Below are positions 53,629-63,333 of a stretch of 64,000 nt of DNA, in pieces. The DNA is from Gammaproteobacteria bacterium (GTDB lineage: Bacteria; Pseudomonadota; Gammaproteobacteria; Burkholderiales; Burkholderiaceae_C): contig JAHIYE010000019.1 of the NCBI GenBank assembly GCA_018815325.1, positions 1 through 64,000 of the forward strand. The letters are read 5' to 3'. The notes below the pieces were generated by a model. The model searched no databases and had not been told where the DNA came from. It saw only the letters and a list, made by a program, of their open reading frames with translations. Both the position numbers and the translations under genes were made by a program. Position 1 is the first letter of the stretch. The number at the start of each line of letters is the position of its first letter.

Positions 53629-54078
53629 GTGGTTTCGGCAAAACCTTCTCTCAAGGGACGGGCCTTGCGTTTGCTCAGTGGCCGTGAGCACTCGCGCGCC
53701 GAGCTCGAGCGCAAGCTCAAGGTTCACGAGGAGGAGCCCGGCACGCTGGCCAGGGCGCTCGATGAGTTGCAGGCCAAGGGCTTTATCAGCGAGCAAAGGG
53801 TGGTGGAGTCGGTCCTCCATCGCCGCGCTGCCAAGCTCGGTGCCGCACGGATCAAGCAGGAGTTGCAAGCCAAAGGGCTTGATCCCGAAGCGGTTTCGGC
53901 GGCCGTCGCGGGTTTGCAGGCGACCGAGCGCGAGCGTGTGCTTGAAGTCTGGCGAAAAAAATTCGGCGAGCCAGCGGTTGATGCGCAGGCGGCGGCCCGG
54001 CAGATGCGTTTTCTGGCTGCCCGCGGCTTCAGCGCAGAGGCGATCCGGCGGGTAGTGAAGGCGGGCGGCGAGGACTGA
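53629..54078 (+). CDS. recX: Regulatory protein RecX
   Basis: A 149-aa helical protein that binds RecA filaments and restrains them. It shows the tandem three-helix repeats: ALRLLSGREHSRAELERKL, DELQAKGFISEQRVVES, and ARIKQELQAKGLDPEAVSAAV. Start is GTG at 53629 as no in-frame ATG fits. It lies downstream of recA, the usual order, and converges on argC with 3 bp between stops. Confidence 0.92.
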   Translation: MVSAKPSLKGRALRLLSGREHSRAELERKLKVHEEEPGTLARALDELQAKGFISEQRVVESVLHRRAAKLGAARIKQELQAKGLDPEAVSAAVAGLQATERERVLEVWRKKFGEPAVDAQAAARQMRFLAARGFSAEAIRRVVKAGGED

Positions 54079-54081
54079 GGC

Positions 54082-55020
54082 TCAAAGCCCCAGCATCAGT
54101 TTCAGATTTTGGACCGCCGCGCCGCTGGCACCTTTGCCCAGGTTGTCCAGCCGGGCGACCAGCACGGCATGGGCAAAGCCATCGTCGACGCCCTGGTTCG
54201 CAAAAACACGCAACTCCATCTTGTTGGTGTTGGCCAGCGCCAGCGCATCGAGCTTGCCGTCGGTCGTGGCGGGCTCCACGCTCACCCATTCGCTGCCCTG
54301 GTAGTGCCTGGTCAGGGCGGCCTGCAGATCAGCCGCAGCGGGTTTGCCGGGCAGCAGATCCAGATGCAGGGGCAATTGCACCAGCATCCCTTGCGCGAAG
54401 TTGCCTACCGAAGGCGTAAACAGCGGACGCCGGGTGAGGCCGGTGAACTTCATGATTTCGGGGATGTGCTTGTGCTTGAGGCCCAGGCCATAGAGCTCGT
54501 AAGCCGGGGCTTCGCTTTTTTCATAGGCCTCAATCATGGTGCGGCCCCCGCCGGTGTAGCCACTGACAGAGGGCAGGCACAGCGGGAAATCCACAGGCAT
54601 CAGGCCGGCATCGATCAAAGGGCGTATCAGGGCGATCGCGCCGGTGGCATAGCAGCCAGGGTTGGCAACCCGGCTGGCCTGACGAACGGCGTCCTGCTGA
54701 CCAGCGGCCAACTCCGGGAAGCCAAACACCCATCCCGGTGCCGTGCGGTGTGCTGTGGAGGCGTCAATGATCTTGGGGCCGTGGCCGTTGGCGGCGGTGA
54801 AGGCATCAATCATGGCCACGGATTCGCGGGCCGCATCGTCATGCAGGCAGAGCACCACCAGATCAACCTGAGCCATCAGTGCTTGCTTGGCCGCTGGATC
54901 CTTGCGCTTCTCGGGCGCGATGCTCACGAGCTCAATGCCGGCCATCGATTGAAGCCGTTCACGGATTTGCAGGCCGGTGGTACCGGCCTCGCCGTCAATG
55001 AAGATGCGATGCAGGGCCAT
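54082..55020 (-). CDS. argC: N-acetyl-gamma-glutamyl-phosphate reductase (ArgC, type 2)
   Basis: A 312-aa NADPH-dependent reductase of arginine synthesis, of the shorter ArgC2 type. Motifs: [18 protein letters not shown] (nucleotide binding), [14 protein letters not shown], active-site Cys in [14 protein letters not shown] (near 117), and [14 protein letters not shown]. It stands alone on the minus strand between recX and sucC. Confidence 0.93.
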   Translation of the reverse strand: MALHRIFIDGEAGTTGLQIRERLQSMAGIELVSIAPEKRKDPAAKQALMAQVDLVVLCLHDDAARESVAMIDAFTAANGHGPKIIDASTAHRTAPGWVFGFPELAAGQQDAVRQASRVANPGCYATGAIALIRPLIDAGLMPVDFPLCLPSVSGYTGGGRTMIEAYEKSEAPAYELYGLGLKHKHIPEIMKFTGLTRRPLFTPSVGNFAQGMLVQLPLHLDLLPGKPAAADLQAALTRHYQGSEWVSVEPATTDGKLDALALANTNKMELRVFANQGVDDGFAHAVLVARLDNLGKGASGAAVQNLKLMLGL

Positions 55021-55185
55021 GGTTCAGGAAGTTTCCAATAAATTGACGCAAGTCATGTGCAAAGAGGGGCAGATGCCGCCATGATACATTCTGATGTTGC
55101 CGTCTGGGTTCATGCGTCACGGGGGAAACCGTGCGCCAGCATGGGCTAAGTATGCATTTCTTTAGTCATTCCTGATCGAGACATC

Positions 55186-56352
<1,167 letters not shown>

Positions 56353-56374
56353 GCCCGAGGCCAAGGAATACATC

Positions 56375-57268
56375 ATGTCGATTCTCATCAATAAAGACAC
56401 CAAAGTCATCACGCAAGGCATTACCGGCAAGACCGGTCAGTTCCACACCGAAAAGTGCCAGGAATATGCCAACGGCAAGAACTGTTTCGTCGCGGGCGTC
56501 AATCCCAAGAAGGCCGGCGAATCGATCTTCAATATCCCGATCTATGCCTCCGTCAAGGAAGCCTCCAGCGAAACAGGCGCCACGGTTTCCGTGATCTATG
56601 TGCCGCCAGCTGGCGCGGCTGCTGCCATCTGGGAAGCCGTTGAGGCCGACCTCGATCTGGCGATCTGCATCACCGAAGGCATCCCGGTTCGCGACATGCT
56701 CATGGTGCGCAACAAGATGAAGGCCAAGGAAGCCGCCGGCGGCAAGAAAACCCTGTTGCTTGGCCCCAACTGCCCAGGCTTGATCACGCCAGACGAGATC
56801 AAGATCGGCATCATGCCGGGTCACATTCACCGCAAGGGCCGTATTGGTGTGGTCAGCCGCTCCGGCACCCTGACTTATGAAGCCGTGGCGCAACTCACCG
56901 AGATTGGCCTGGGTCAGTCCAGCGCCGTGGGCATTGGCGGCGATCCGATCAATGGACTCAAGCACATCGACATCATGCGCATGTTCAATGACGATCCGGA
57001 TACCGATGCCGTCATCATGATTGGTGAAATCGGTGGTCCCGACGAGGCTGAAGCTGCGCGCTGGTGCAAGGCCAACATGAAAAAGCCCATCGTTGGTTTC
57101 ATCGCCGGTGTCACGGCCCCTCCGGGCAAGCGCATGGGCCATGCCGGTGCGCTGATTTCGGGTGGTGCCGATACGGCTGATGCCAAGCTGGCTGTGATGG
57201 AGGAGTGTGGCTTCAAAGTGACCCGCAATCCTTCGGAAATGGCCAAGCTGCTGAAGGCGATGCTGTAA
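56375..57268 (+). CDS. sucD: Succinyl-CoA synthetase alpha subunit SucD
   Basis: A 297-aa CoA-binding subunit. Motifs: TQGITGKTGQFHTEK (CoA-binding Rossmann), LLGPNCPGLITPDE, GVVSRSGTLTYEA, and the phospho-His in GRHAGA-type GKRMGHAGALISGG (His near 246). ATG 56375 follows AAGGAA; upstream in-frame residues overlap sucC and are spurious. Confidence 0.97.
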   Translation: MSILINKDTKVITQGITGKTGQFHTEKCQEYANGKNCFVAGVNPKKAGESIFNIPIYASVKEASSETGATVSVIYVPPAGAAAAIWEAVEADLDLAICITEGIPVRDMLMVRNKMKAKEAAGGKKTLLLGPNCPGLITPDEIKIGIMPGHIHRKGRIGVVSRSGTLTYEAVAQLTEIGLGQSSAVGIGGDPINGLKHIDIMRMFNDDPDTDAVIMIGEIGGPDEAEAARWCKANMKKPIVGFIAGVTAPPGKRMGHAGALISGGADTADAKLAVMEECGFKVTRNPSEMAKLLKAML

Positions 57269-57388
57269 GCAATATTACGAATCATTCGGTGGCCTCAGGG
57301 CCACTACACTCGCCCGGAACTCACAAAAAGGGACCCTCAGAACAGTCGTGTTCAAGGTGCACCCATATTCACAACATAGGAGACACGG

Positions 57389-58075
57389 ATGGAACTGCTG
57401 CAAAGTGCTGACTTTTGGATCGGCCTCGTCAAGATCATTTGGATCAACATCATTTTGTCAGGGGACAACGCGGTAGTCATTGCACTGGCAGCTCGTTCCT
57501 TGCCGCCGCACCAGCAGCGCATGGCAGTGTTGTGGGGTTCTGGCGCCGCTGTTGTGATGCGGATTGCCCTGACCGTGGTTGCCGTGCAGTTGCTGGAATT
57601 GCCCTACCTGCAAATTGTGGGTGGTCTGCTGCTGTTGTGGATTGGTGTGCAGCTTCTCAGCGATGAAGAAGAGGGTGAAGGGGAGAGCAAGGAATATGGC
57701 AGCCTGATGGCCGCCGTGCGCACCATCCTGATTGCCGACCTGGTGATGAGTCTGGACAACGTGATTGCCGTGGCCGCCGCCGCCAAGGGCAGCATGCTTT
57801 TGCTGGTTCTGGGCTTGGCGATCAGCATCCCGCTGGTGATTTTCGGCAGCACCCTGATGATCAAGCTCATGGAGCGCTTCCCCATCATCGTGATGCTGGG
57901 GGCCGGCTTGATTGGCTGGGTCGGCGGTGAAACGATTGTGAATGACCTGGTGTTCCGGGACTCGCTGGCCAGCAACCCGATGCTGCACTATGTGGGGGCG
58001 GTTGCCGGTGCTGCGCTTGTCCTGGCCCTAGGCAAGCTGATGCAAAAACGGCATGCCGAGGCGGCCAGCGACTGA
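57389..58075 (+). CDS. TerC-family integral membrane protein
   Basis: A 228-aa inner-membrane protein with about seven helices. The TerC signatures are IILSGDNAVVIALAARSLP and its repeat DLVMSLDNVIAVAAAAKGS, each with a membrane-embedded Asp-Asn pair. TerC/YjbE-like proteins are linked to metal export (manganese or calcium); the original tellurite link is indirect. The ATG follows AGGAGA. Confidence 0.9.
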   Translation: MELLQSADFWIGLVKIIWINIILSGDNAVVIALAARSLPPHQQRMAVLWGSGAAVVMRIALTVVAVQLLELPYLQIVGGLLLLWIGVQLLSDEEEGEGESKEYGSLMAAVRTILIADLVMSLDNVIAVAAAAKGSMLLLVLGLAISIPLVIFGSTLMIKLMERFPIIVMLGAGLIGWVGGETIVNDLVFRDSLASNPMLHYVGAVAGAALVLALGKLMQKRHAEAASD

Positions 58076-58376
58076 TCCGACGCTACTGCCCGGAGCGGAG
58101 GCCGAGAACTTCTGGCAGGATAAAACGACAGCGCTAGGGCTTGGCCTTTTGCCGATACAGACAGAGGTCTGCTAACTTGACTGCTACCCCATAACTCCTG
58201 CAAAGATGCCTGTCTTTGCAGGAGTTGTTTTTGGCAAGTTCAAGAGTGATGCTGTCACAAGTGGCAATAGTTTTATCCGCCCAAATTGAGCTGGGTATGC
58301 CTGATGTCAGGTATGCTGCCCTGCTGTACATTGGCGTGTGGGTCATGCGTCATGAGAAGGTTGAAGATCCCGGTAA
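58076..58376. other. Intergenic region terC / PP2C gene
   Basis: About 300 bp without a convincing gene. It contains a strong terminator at 58193 and must hold the promoter of the phosphatase-FHA-ATPase unit. No clear promoter was recognised. Confidence 0.5.
58193..58232 (+). terminator. Intrinsic terminator downstream of terC
   Basis: Perfect 13-bp stem AACTCCTGCAAAG / CTTTGCAGGAGTT with an 8-nt loop followed by GTTTTT. It lies about 120 bp after the terC stop. Confidence 0.88.
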
Positions 58377-59216
58377 ATGGGTGATCAAGATCTGACGGCG
58401 CACAAGCTCAAAGCAACCATGATTTACAAGTTTTGTACCAGAACCGATCCAGGGCGTACGCGGGAAAACAATGAAGACGCGGTGGCATATGACGAGTCCA
58501 CCGGGTTGACGATCCTGGCGGACGGTATGGGGGGCTACAACGCGGGTGAAGTTGCCAGCAGCATGGCCACGGACCTGATCAGGGCCGAAATGAGCCGCTG
58601 GTTGTCGGAGGTGGGTTCGCGCGTCACGACGCGCGATATCCGGCATGCACTGGAGATCAGTGTCGACAATGCCAACCGCGCGGTTTACAGCGCAGCGGCA
58701 GCAAATACCAAATATGCGGGGATGGGGACGACGCTGGTGGTTGGCGTGTTTCACCAGAATCGGCTGGTGGTTGGGCATATTGGCGACTCCCGCTGCTATA
58801 GGTTCAGGAATGGGGAGCTGGTGCAAATCACCCGGGATCACTCCCTTTTACAAGAGCAGATTGATGCCGGACTGATAACGCCCCAGCAGGCGGCCACTTC
58901 AGTCAACAGAAACCTCGTAACCCGGGCTTTGGGGGTTGAGGCGGAAGCCCTGCTGGAACTCAATGAATATGTGGTTGAAGGAGAGGAGACCTATCTGATG
59001 TGCTCGGATGGCCTATCCGACATGGTGCCCGATGCCGATATTGCGAAAATACTGAACTCCCAGGACGGGCTCGGTCAGAAGGCCGACCATCTTGTGGCTC
59101 AGGCCAATGCCAATGGCGGGCGGGACAACATCACCGTATTACTTGTCCAGGCGGGGGGGAAGCTCGAAAAGCGGGGTCTAATCTCCAGGTGGCTTGGAAA
59201 GGTGGTGACCTCATGA
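58377..59216 (+). CDS. PP2C-family serine/threonine phosphatase
   Basis: A 279-aa metal-dependent protein phosphatase like Stp/PstP. The metal-binding motifs are all present: RTRENNEDAV, TILADGMGGYNAGEV, VGHIGDSRCYR, MCSDGLSDMV and GGRDNITVLLV. Soluble and cytoplasmic, it would reverse Ser/Thr phosphorylation. No Hanks-type kinase lies next to it. The first ATG is used; ATG 58419 (MIYKFCTRT) is an equally plausible start and closer to the family N-terminus. The FHA gene follows after 37 bp. Confidence 0.9.
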   Translation: MGDQDLTAHKLKATMIYKFCTRTDPGRTRENNEDAVAYDESTGLTILADGMGGYNAGEVASSMATDLIRAEMSRWLSEVGSRVTTRDIRHALEISVDNANRAVYSAAAANTKYAGMGTTLVVGVFHQNRLVVGHIGDSRCYRFRNGELVQITRDHSLLQEQIDAGLITPQQAATSVNRNLVTRALGVEAEALLELNEYVVEGEETYLMCSDGLSDMVPDADIAKILNSQDGLGQKADHLVAQANANGGRDNITVLLVQAGGKLEKRGLISRWLGKVVTS

Positions 59217-59253
59217 AGTGCCGTGGAAATCATTCAGGAAAGAGGAGTTCGAC

Positions 59254-59913
59254 ATGCCGAAAGTGATCGTATCGATCGACGGTGTCGTCATCAAGGAAGT
59301 TCAGTTGAGCAAGGATCGGACAACATTGGGGCGACGCCCCTATAACGATGTTGTGATCGATAACCTGGCGGTCAGCGGTGAGCATGCCGTGCTGGAAATG
59401 GTGGGTAACGAGGTGTATCTGGAAGACCTCAATAGTACCAACGGCGTGATTCTCAACGGCAAGAAAATCAGTCGGGAAGTGCTGCACCACGGCGACGTTG
59501 CAGAGCTGGGCAAATACAAGATCATGTTCGAGGAACAGGCGCCGGGCTTTGCCAAAACGATGCTGTTCAAGACCGCTGCTGCGCCGGCCAAACGCGTCAC
59601 GGCAGCGTCCAGCTCGGGCGGCAATATGCCCGCCACCATGGCGACACCACCGGCGAATGCGGCCATCAAGGTGATATCGGGATCGGCGACGGGGCGGGAA
59701 GTCCCCCTGACCAAGGTGGTGACGACCATCGGCAAGCCCGGACATGCCGTGGCAGCCATCACGCGGCGACAGCAGGGCTATGTGCTTGCCCATGTCGAAG
59801 GTGCGGGTCGACCCGTCCTCAATGGCGCCCCCATGGGGCCGGAGGCGGTGGGGCTGAACAACGGGGATGTAATCGAGCTGGCGGGAACGAAAATGCAGTT
59901 TGTGCTGAGCTGA
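59254..59913 (+). CDS. FHA-domain protein (two FHA domains)
   Basis: A 219-aa protein with an N-terminal FHA domain (residues about 20-90: TLGRRPYNDVVIDNLAVSGEH, LEDLNSTNGVILNGKKI) that should bind phosphothreonine. A Lys/Ala/Ser linker follows, then a second, degenerate FHA-like domain (about 135-219: ISGSATGREVPLTK, TTIGKPGHAVAAITRR, APMGPEAVGLNNGD). ATG 59254 follows AGGAG; the longer frame from 59218 is not needed. Its neighbours, a PP2C phosphatase and a secretion-type ATPase, suggest phospho-dependent control of a membrane machine. Confidence 0.88.
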   Translation: MPKVIVSIDGVVIKEVQLSKDRTTLGRRPYNDVVIDNLAVSGEHAVLEMVGNEVYLEDLNSTNGVILNGKKISREVLHHGDVAELGKYKIMFEEQAPGFAKTMLFKTAAAPAKRVTAASSSGGNMPATMATPPANAAIKVISGSATGREVPLTKVVTTIGKPGHAVAAITRRQQGYVLAHVEGAGRPVLNGAPMGPEAVGLNNGDVIELAGTKMQFVLS

Positions 59914-59950
59914 ACGCAGTCCACCGGTGTGGTGGCGAGAGAGGTATGTG

Positions 59951-59998
59951 ATGACTAGTCAGAAATCATTTGAGCGAAGCCTTCAAGATGCCGAATAA
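59951..59998 (+). CDS. Possible 15-aa leader peptide or remnant
   Basis: ATG with a good upstream GAGAGAGG opens a 15-codon frame (MTSQKSFERSLQDAE) ending in TAA. It could be a leader peptide, the stub of a deleted gene, or chance. A second short frame follows from 60010 and overlaps the ATPase start. Weak evidence. Confidence 0.25.
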   Translation: MTSQKSFERSLQDAE

Positions 59999-60062
59999 AG
60001 AGGTATGCCATGTTCCGCACACACCCTGCCTCATGCACCACACGGGCAACAATGGCCTGCGC

Positions 60063-60083
60063 TTCGTCGCATGATGCGACGAA
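60063..60083. promoter_or_regulatory. Perfect 21-bp palindrome upstream of the ATPase gene
   Basis: Two perfect 10-bp arms (TTCGTCGCAT and its complement) flank one central G, 39 bp before the ATPase ATG. Tight symmetry with a 1-nt centre favours a dimeric protein site over an RNA hairpin. Confidence 0.55.
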
Positions 60084-60122
60084 CGCCTCTAGCCGCACGC
60101 AGACAACACTGGAGATGACAGA

Positions 60123-62543
60123 ATGAATGCAGTCATGAACCCAGATGCGATGGATAAGGCCTCTGAAAAGGCTTTCTTCGAATCTCAAAAATTGCCTCCC
60201 GAGAAGCGGGATGTCAAGTTCGAGGTGCTTTTCTACCGGCAGCTCCAGCAGGTTACCGCACGCATCCATGAGACCGAAAACCTCGAGCAGATCATGCTGG
60301 AGGCCAGCGATGACATCTGCAGGCTTTTCAATGCCGATCGGCTGACCCTCTATGCAGTCAATGAGGATCGCACCGCCATCATCTCCAAGATCAAGACAGG
60401 CCTGAGCAGCAGTCGCGAACTCAAGTTGCCCATCACCCCGCAAAGCATCGCCGGCTATGTGGCCTTCAGCCGGCAATTGCTGAATCTGGGTGATGTCTAT
60501 GACGAAGAGGCGCTTAAGCGCATCCATCCCGCATTGACTTTTCTCAAGGAGGTCGACAAACGCTCAGGTTATCGGACTCAGCAGATGCTGGTGGCGCCCA
60601 TCCTGGAGGGCGATATCCTGCATGGCGTGTTGCAGGTGATCAACCACAAGAGCGGCCAACCCTTCGGTAACCTGGAGGTGGAGGGCGTGGTGCAACTTTG
60701 CAAGACGCTGGCCACTGCTATTCGCCAGCGCGCGCACAAGGACGAAAAGGGGCAGCGTCATACGGCCACCAAATACGACGGCCTGGTAGCAGACGGTGTG
60801 ATGACGGACGATGAACTGCGCCAATGCGTGCAGGATGCGCGCAACGAAGGGCGGCCAGTCGAGCATTTGCTGATCTCCAACTACAGGATCACGCCGGCAC
60901 AGCTGGGGCCGTCATTGGCCAAGTTCTTCGGGGTACCCTATGAGCCTTTCAATGCGGGTCGCATCCGTTCGGAAATCCTCCACGGTCCGCTCAAACGGGA
61001 CTTTATTGAAGAAGAGGGCTGGATTCCGCTGGAGGAGACGCCCGAGGGCCTGATCATCATGTGCGTGGATCCCGAGGCGGTGCGCGGCTCGCGCATGGTG
61101 CCGCAGGTGTTTCCACGCTACAACAAGTTTGCCTATCGGGTCACCACCCAGACCGAGTTTGCGCTGACCCTTTCACAGTTCTTTGGTGCTGAAGTGGAGG
61201 GTGGCTCGATCGACCAGTTGCTGGCCGACCTCGATTCGCCCGCAGACGATGATGGCTTCAACGATGATTCGCTGGAGTCAGCAGCGGCCGACAACGAGTT
61301 GGTCAAGTTCGTCAACAAAGTCATCGTCGATGCCTACAGGCAGAAAGTCTCCGATATTCATATTGAGCCCATGCCGGGCAAGGCCAAGACGGGCATCCGC
61401 TTTCGCATCGATGGCACGCTGATGCCATACATCGAAGTGCCCGCGCATTTCCGCCAGGCCATGGTGACCCGGCTCAAGATCATGTGCGACCTGGACATCT
61501 CCGAGCGCCGCAAGCCGCAAGACGGCAAGATCAAGTTCAAGAAATACGGGCCGCTGGATATTGAACTGCGTGTGGCCACCATCCCCTCGGCTGGCGGGGT
61601 GGAAGACGTGGTGATGCGTATCTTGGCCGGTGGTGAGCCGATTCCGATGGAAAAACTCGGACTCACGCCGCACAACAAGGAGCGGCTTGAGAAAACCATT
61701 ACCAAGCCCTATGGCCTGTTTTATGTTTGCGGCCCGACGGGTTCAGGCAAGACCACCACCTTGCACTCCATCCTCAAGTTTCTCAACACGCCGGACACCA
61801 AGATATGGACAGCTGAAGACCCGGTGGAGATCACCCAGAAGGGGCTGCGCCAGGTGCAGATCAACCGCAAGGCGGGCATTGACTTCGCGCTGATCATGCG
61901 TGCCTTCCTGCGGGCCGACCCCGACATCATCATGGTGGGCGAGTCGCGCGACAAGGAAACCGTGGCCATGGGTGTGGAAGCTTCGCTCACGGGACACCTG
62001 GTGTTTTCCACCCTGCACACCAACTCCGCGCCCGAATCCATCACCCGGTTATTGGACATGGGCATGGACCCGTTCAACTTTGCCGATGCGCTCCTGGGCA
62101 TTCTGGCCCAGCGGCTGGCCAAGAAGCTCTGCGACTGCAAGGAAGCTTATGTACCCGAGCCATCCGAGCTCAAGAACTTCATGTCCGAATACGCTGAGGA
62201 ATTGCGCAACACCATAGCCTGGCAGGCCGACGAGGGCGGTGAGATGCAGCAACTGTTTGAGAACTGGCTGGAGACCTATGGCAAGGACGGAGAGCTCCAG
62301 TTCTACCGTGCTGTGGGTTGCGACAAATGCAACAACACCGGTTACAAAGGCCGAATCGGCCTGCACGAGCTGCTGATTGCTGACGACAACGTCAAACGCC
62401 TGGTGCAGGAGCGTGCCCGCGTTGCAGCTATTTTTTCAGCAGCCGTGGAGTCTGGCATGCGGACGCTGAAGATGGACGGCATGGAAAAAATCATGCAAGG
62501 GCTGACCGATCTCAAGCAGGTCCGCTCGGTCTGTATTAAATGA
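60123..62543 (+). CDS. GspE/PilB-family ATPase with N-terminal GAF domain
   Basis: An 806-aa secretion ATPase. Residues about 30-200 form a GAF-like domain (NLEQIMLEASDDICRLFNAD, YRTQQMLVAPILEGDILHGV). Residues about 215-370 are an MshEN/T2SSE N-domain (LGPSLAKFFGVPYEPF). The ATPase core has Walker A GPTGSGKTTTLHS (near 540), Asp box LRADPDIIMVGESRD, a His box TGHLVFSTLHTN, and tetra-Cys zinc residues (CDC, then CDKCNNTGYKG). It would power assembly of a type II/IV-like filament. A GAF domain is unusual for PilB and suggests ligand control. pilC and pilD are not adjacent. Confidence 0.92.
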   Translation: MNAVMNPDAMDKASEKAFFESQKLPPEKRDVKFEVLFYRQLQQVTARIHETENLEQIMLEASDDICRLFNADRLTLYAVNEDRTAIISKIKTGLSSSRELKLPITPQSIAGYVAFSRQLLNLGDVYDEEALKRIHPALTFLKEVDKRSGYRTQQMLVAPILEGDILHGVLQVINHKSGQPFGNLEVEGVVQLCKTLATAIRQRAHKDEKGQRHTATKYDGLVADGVMTDDELRQCVQDARNEGRPVEHLLISNYRITPAQLGPSLAKFFGVPYEPFNAGRIRSEILHGPLKRDFIEEEGWIPLEETPEGLIIMCVDPEAVRGSRMVPQVFPRYNKFAYRVTTQTEFALTLSQFFGAEVEGGSIDQLLADLDSPADDDGFNDDSLESAAADNELVKFVNKVIVDAYRQKVSDIHIEPMPGKAKTGIRFRIDGTLMPYIEVPAHFRQAMVTRLKIMCDLDISERRKPQDGKIKFKKYGPLDIELRVATIPSAGGVEDVVMRILAGGEPIPMEKLGLTPHNKERLEKTITKPYGLFYVCGPTGSGKTTTLHSILKFLNTPDTKIWTAEDPVEITQKGLRQVQINRKAGIDFALIMRAFLRADPDIIMVGESRDKETVAMGVEASLTGHLVFSTLHTNSAPESITRLLDMGMDPFNFADALLGILAQRLAKKLCDCKEAYVPEPSELKNFMSEYAEELRNTIAWQADEGGEMQQLFENWLETYGKDGELQFYRAVGCDKCNNTGYKGRIGLHELLIADDNVKRLVQERARVAAIFSAAVESGMRTLKMDGMEKIMQGLTDLKQVRSVCIK

Positions 62544-62659
62544 CCCAAATGGCCTGACAAAGTTGTCACCAGTCAGTCAGAAATGACGAAAATGCTCAAA
62601 AAATCGCGGGTATACCCTTAAAAATAGTGAATTTAGTGCAGTTTTATAAGGTTTTCTCC

Positions 62660-62676
62660 TTGGCACAGAAGCTGCT
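62660..62676 (+). promoter_or_regulatory. Sigma-54 promoter of pilA
   Basis: TTGGCAC followed by TGCT has exactly ten bases between the GG and GC doublets, a good sigma-54 -24/-12 element. It lies about 40 bp before the pilin ATG, as for RpoN/PilR-controlled pilin genes. Confidence 0.75.
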
Positions 62677-62716
62677 GATTCAGTAGTTCTCGATGCTTTT
62701 AAACAAGGAGTTTTTC

Positions 62717-63199
62717 ATGAAGCGTTCCATCCAAAAAGGTTTTACCCTGATCGAACTGATGATCGTTGTGGCCATCATCGGTATTCTGGCTGCCGTGGCC
62801 CTGCCTGCATACCAAGACTATACGGTTCGAGCTCGAGTCAGCGAGGTGATCCTGGCTGCCTCCTCCTGCCGTACCGCTGTAACCGATACTGTTTCGAATT
62901 CACCCAATGTTGATGTATCTGCCGTATTGCCAGGCTCATGTGCCGTGGTAGCAACCAAGATGGTTAAGAGCGCAACAGTCGATGCAAATGGTGTTGTTGT
63001 TGTTGTTGGCGATGAGGCTGGTCTGAAAGGCAGCACGACGGCCACGGCAAACTCCATCGAGATGAAGCCATACATTAGTGGAACCGCTTTGGTCGGTACA
63101 ACCGATGGTGGGAAAACCATCACTGAGTGGAAATGCGGTCCTGCCGCAACGAATCCTTTGCCCAGTAAATATCTGCCAGGTTCTTGCAAAGCCAGCTGA
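62717..63199 (+). CDS. pilA: Type IV major pilin PilA
   Basis: A 160-aa type IVa prepilin. The leader MKRSIQKG is cut before Phe by prepilin peptidase; the mature N-terminus [20 protein letters not shown] has the conserved Glu5 and the hydrophobic assembly helix. The globular part has four cysteines ([29 protein letters not shown]), of which the last pair could form the D-region disulfide loop. ATG 62717 follows AAGGAG. A strong terminator follows the gene. Confidence 0.95.
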   Translation: MKRSIQKGFTLIELMIVVAIIGILAAVALPAYQDYTVRARVSEVILAASSCRTAVTDTVSNSPNVDVSAVLPGSCAVVATKMVKSATVDANGVVVVVGDEAGLKGSTTATANSIEMKPYISGTALVGTTDGGKTITEWKCGPAATNPLPSKYLPGSCKAS

Positions 63200-63214
63200 T
63201 CCTCTCTGAGCATG

Positions 63215-63241
63215 AAAAAGGGTCGCTATGCGACCCTTTTT
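63215..63241 (+). terminator. Terminator of pilA
   Basis: Stem AAAAAGGGTCGC / GCGACCCTTTTT with a 3-nt loop, 15 bp after the pilA stop, symmetric with A- and T-runs. Confidence 0.93.
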
Positions 63242-63333
63242 CTATATGGAGAGCAAGAAAACCCACAAATGGCGACTAAAACGTAGACTGAACACGGATG
63301 AACTCTCACAAACAGCCCTGATGAACTGCAAAG

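Noticed and set aside
58125-58165. Possible flagellar sigma-28 promoter with GCCGATAC
   Set aside because: The -10-like GCCGATAC has no TAAA-type -35 at the required distance.
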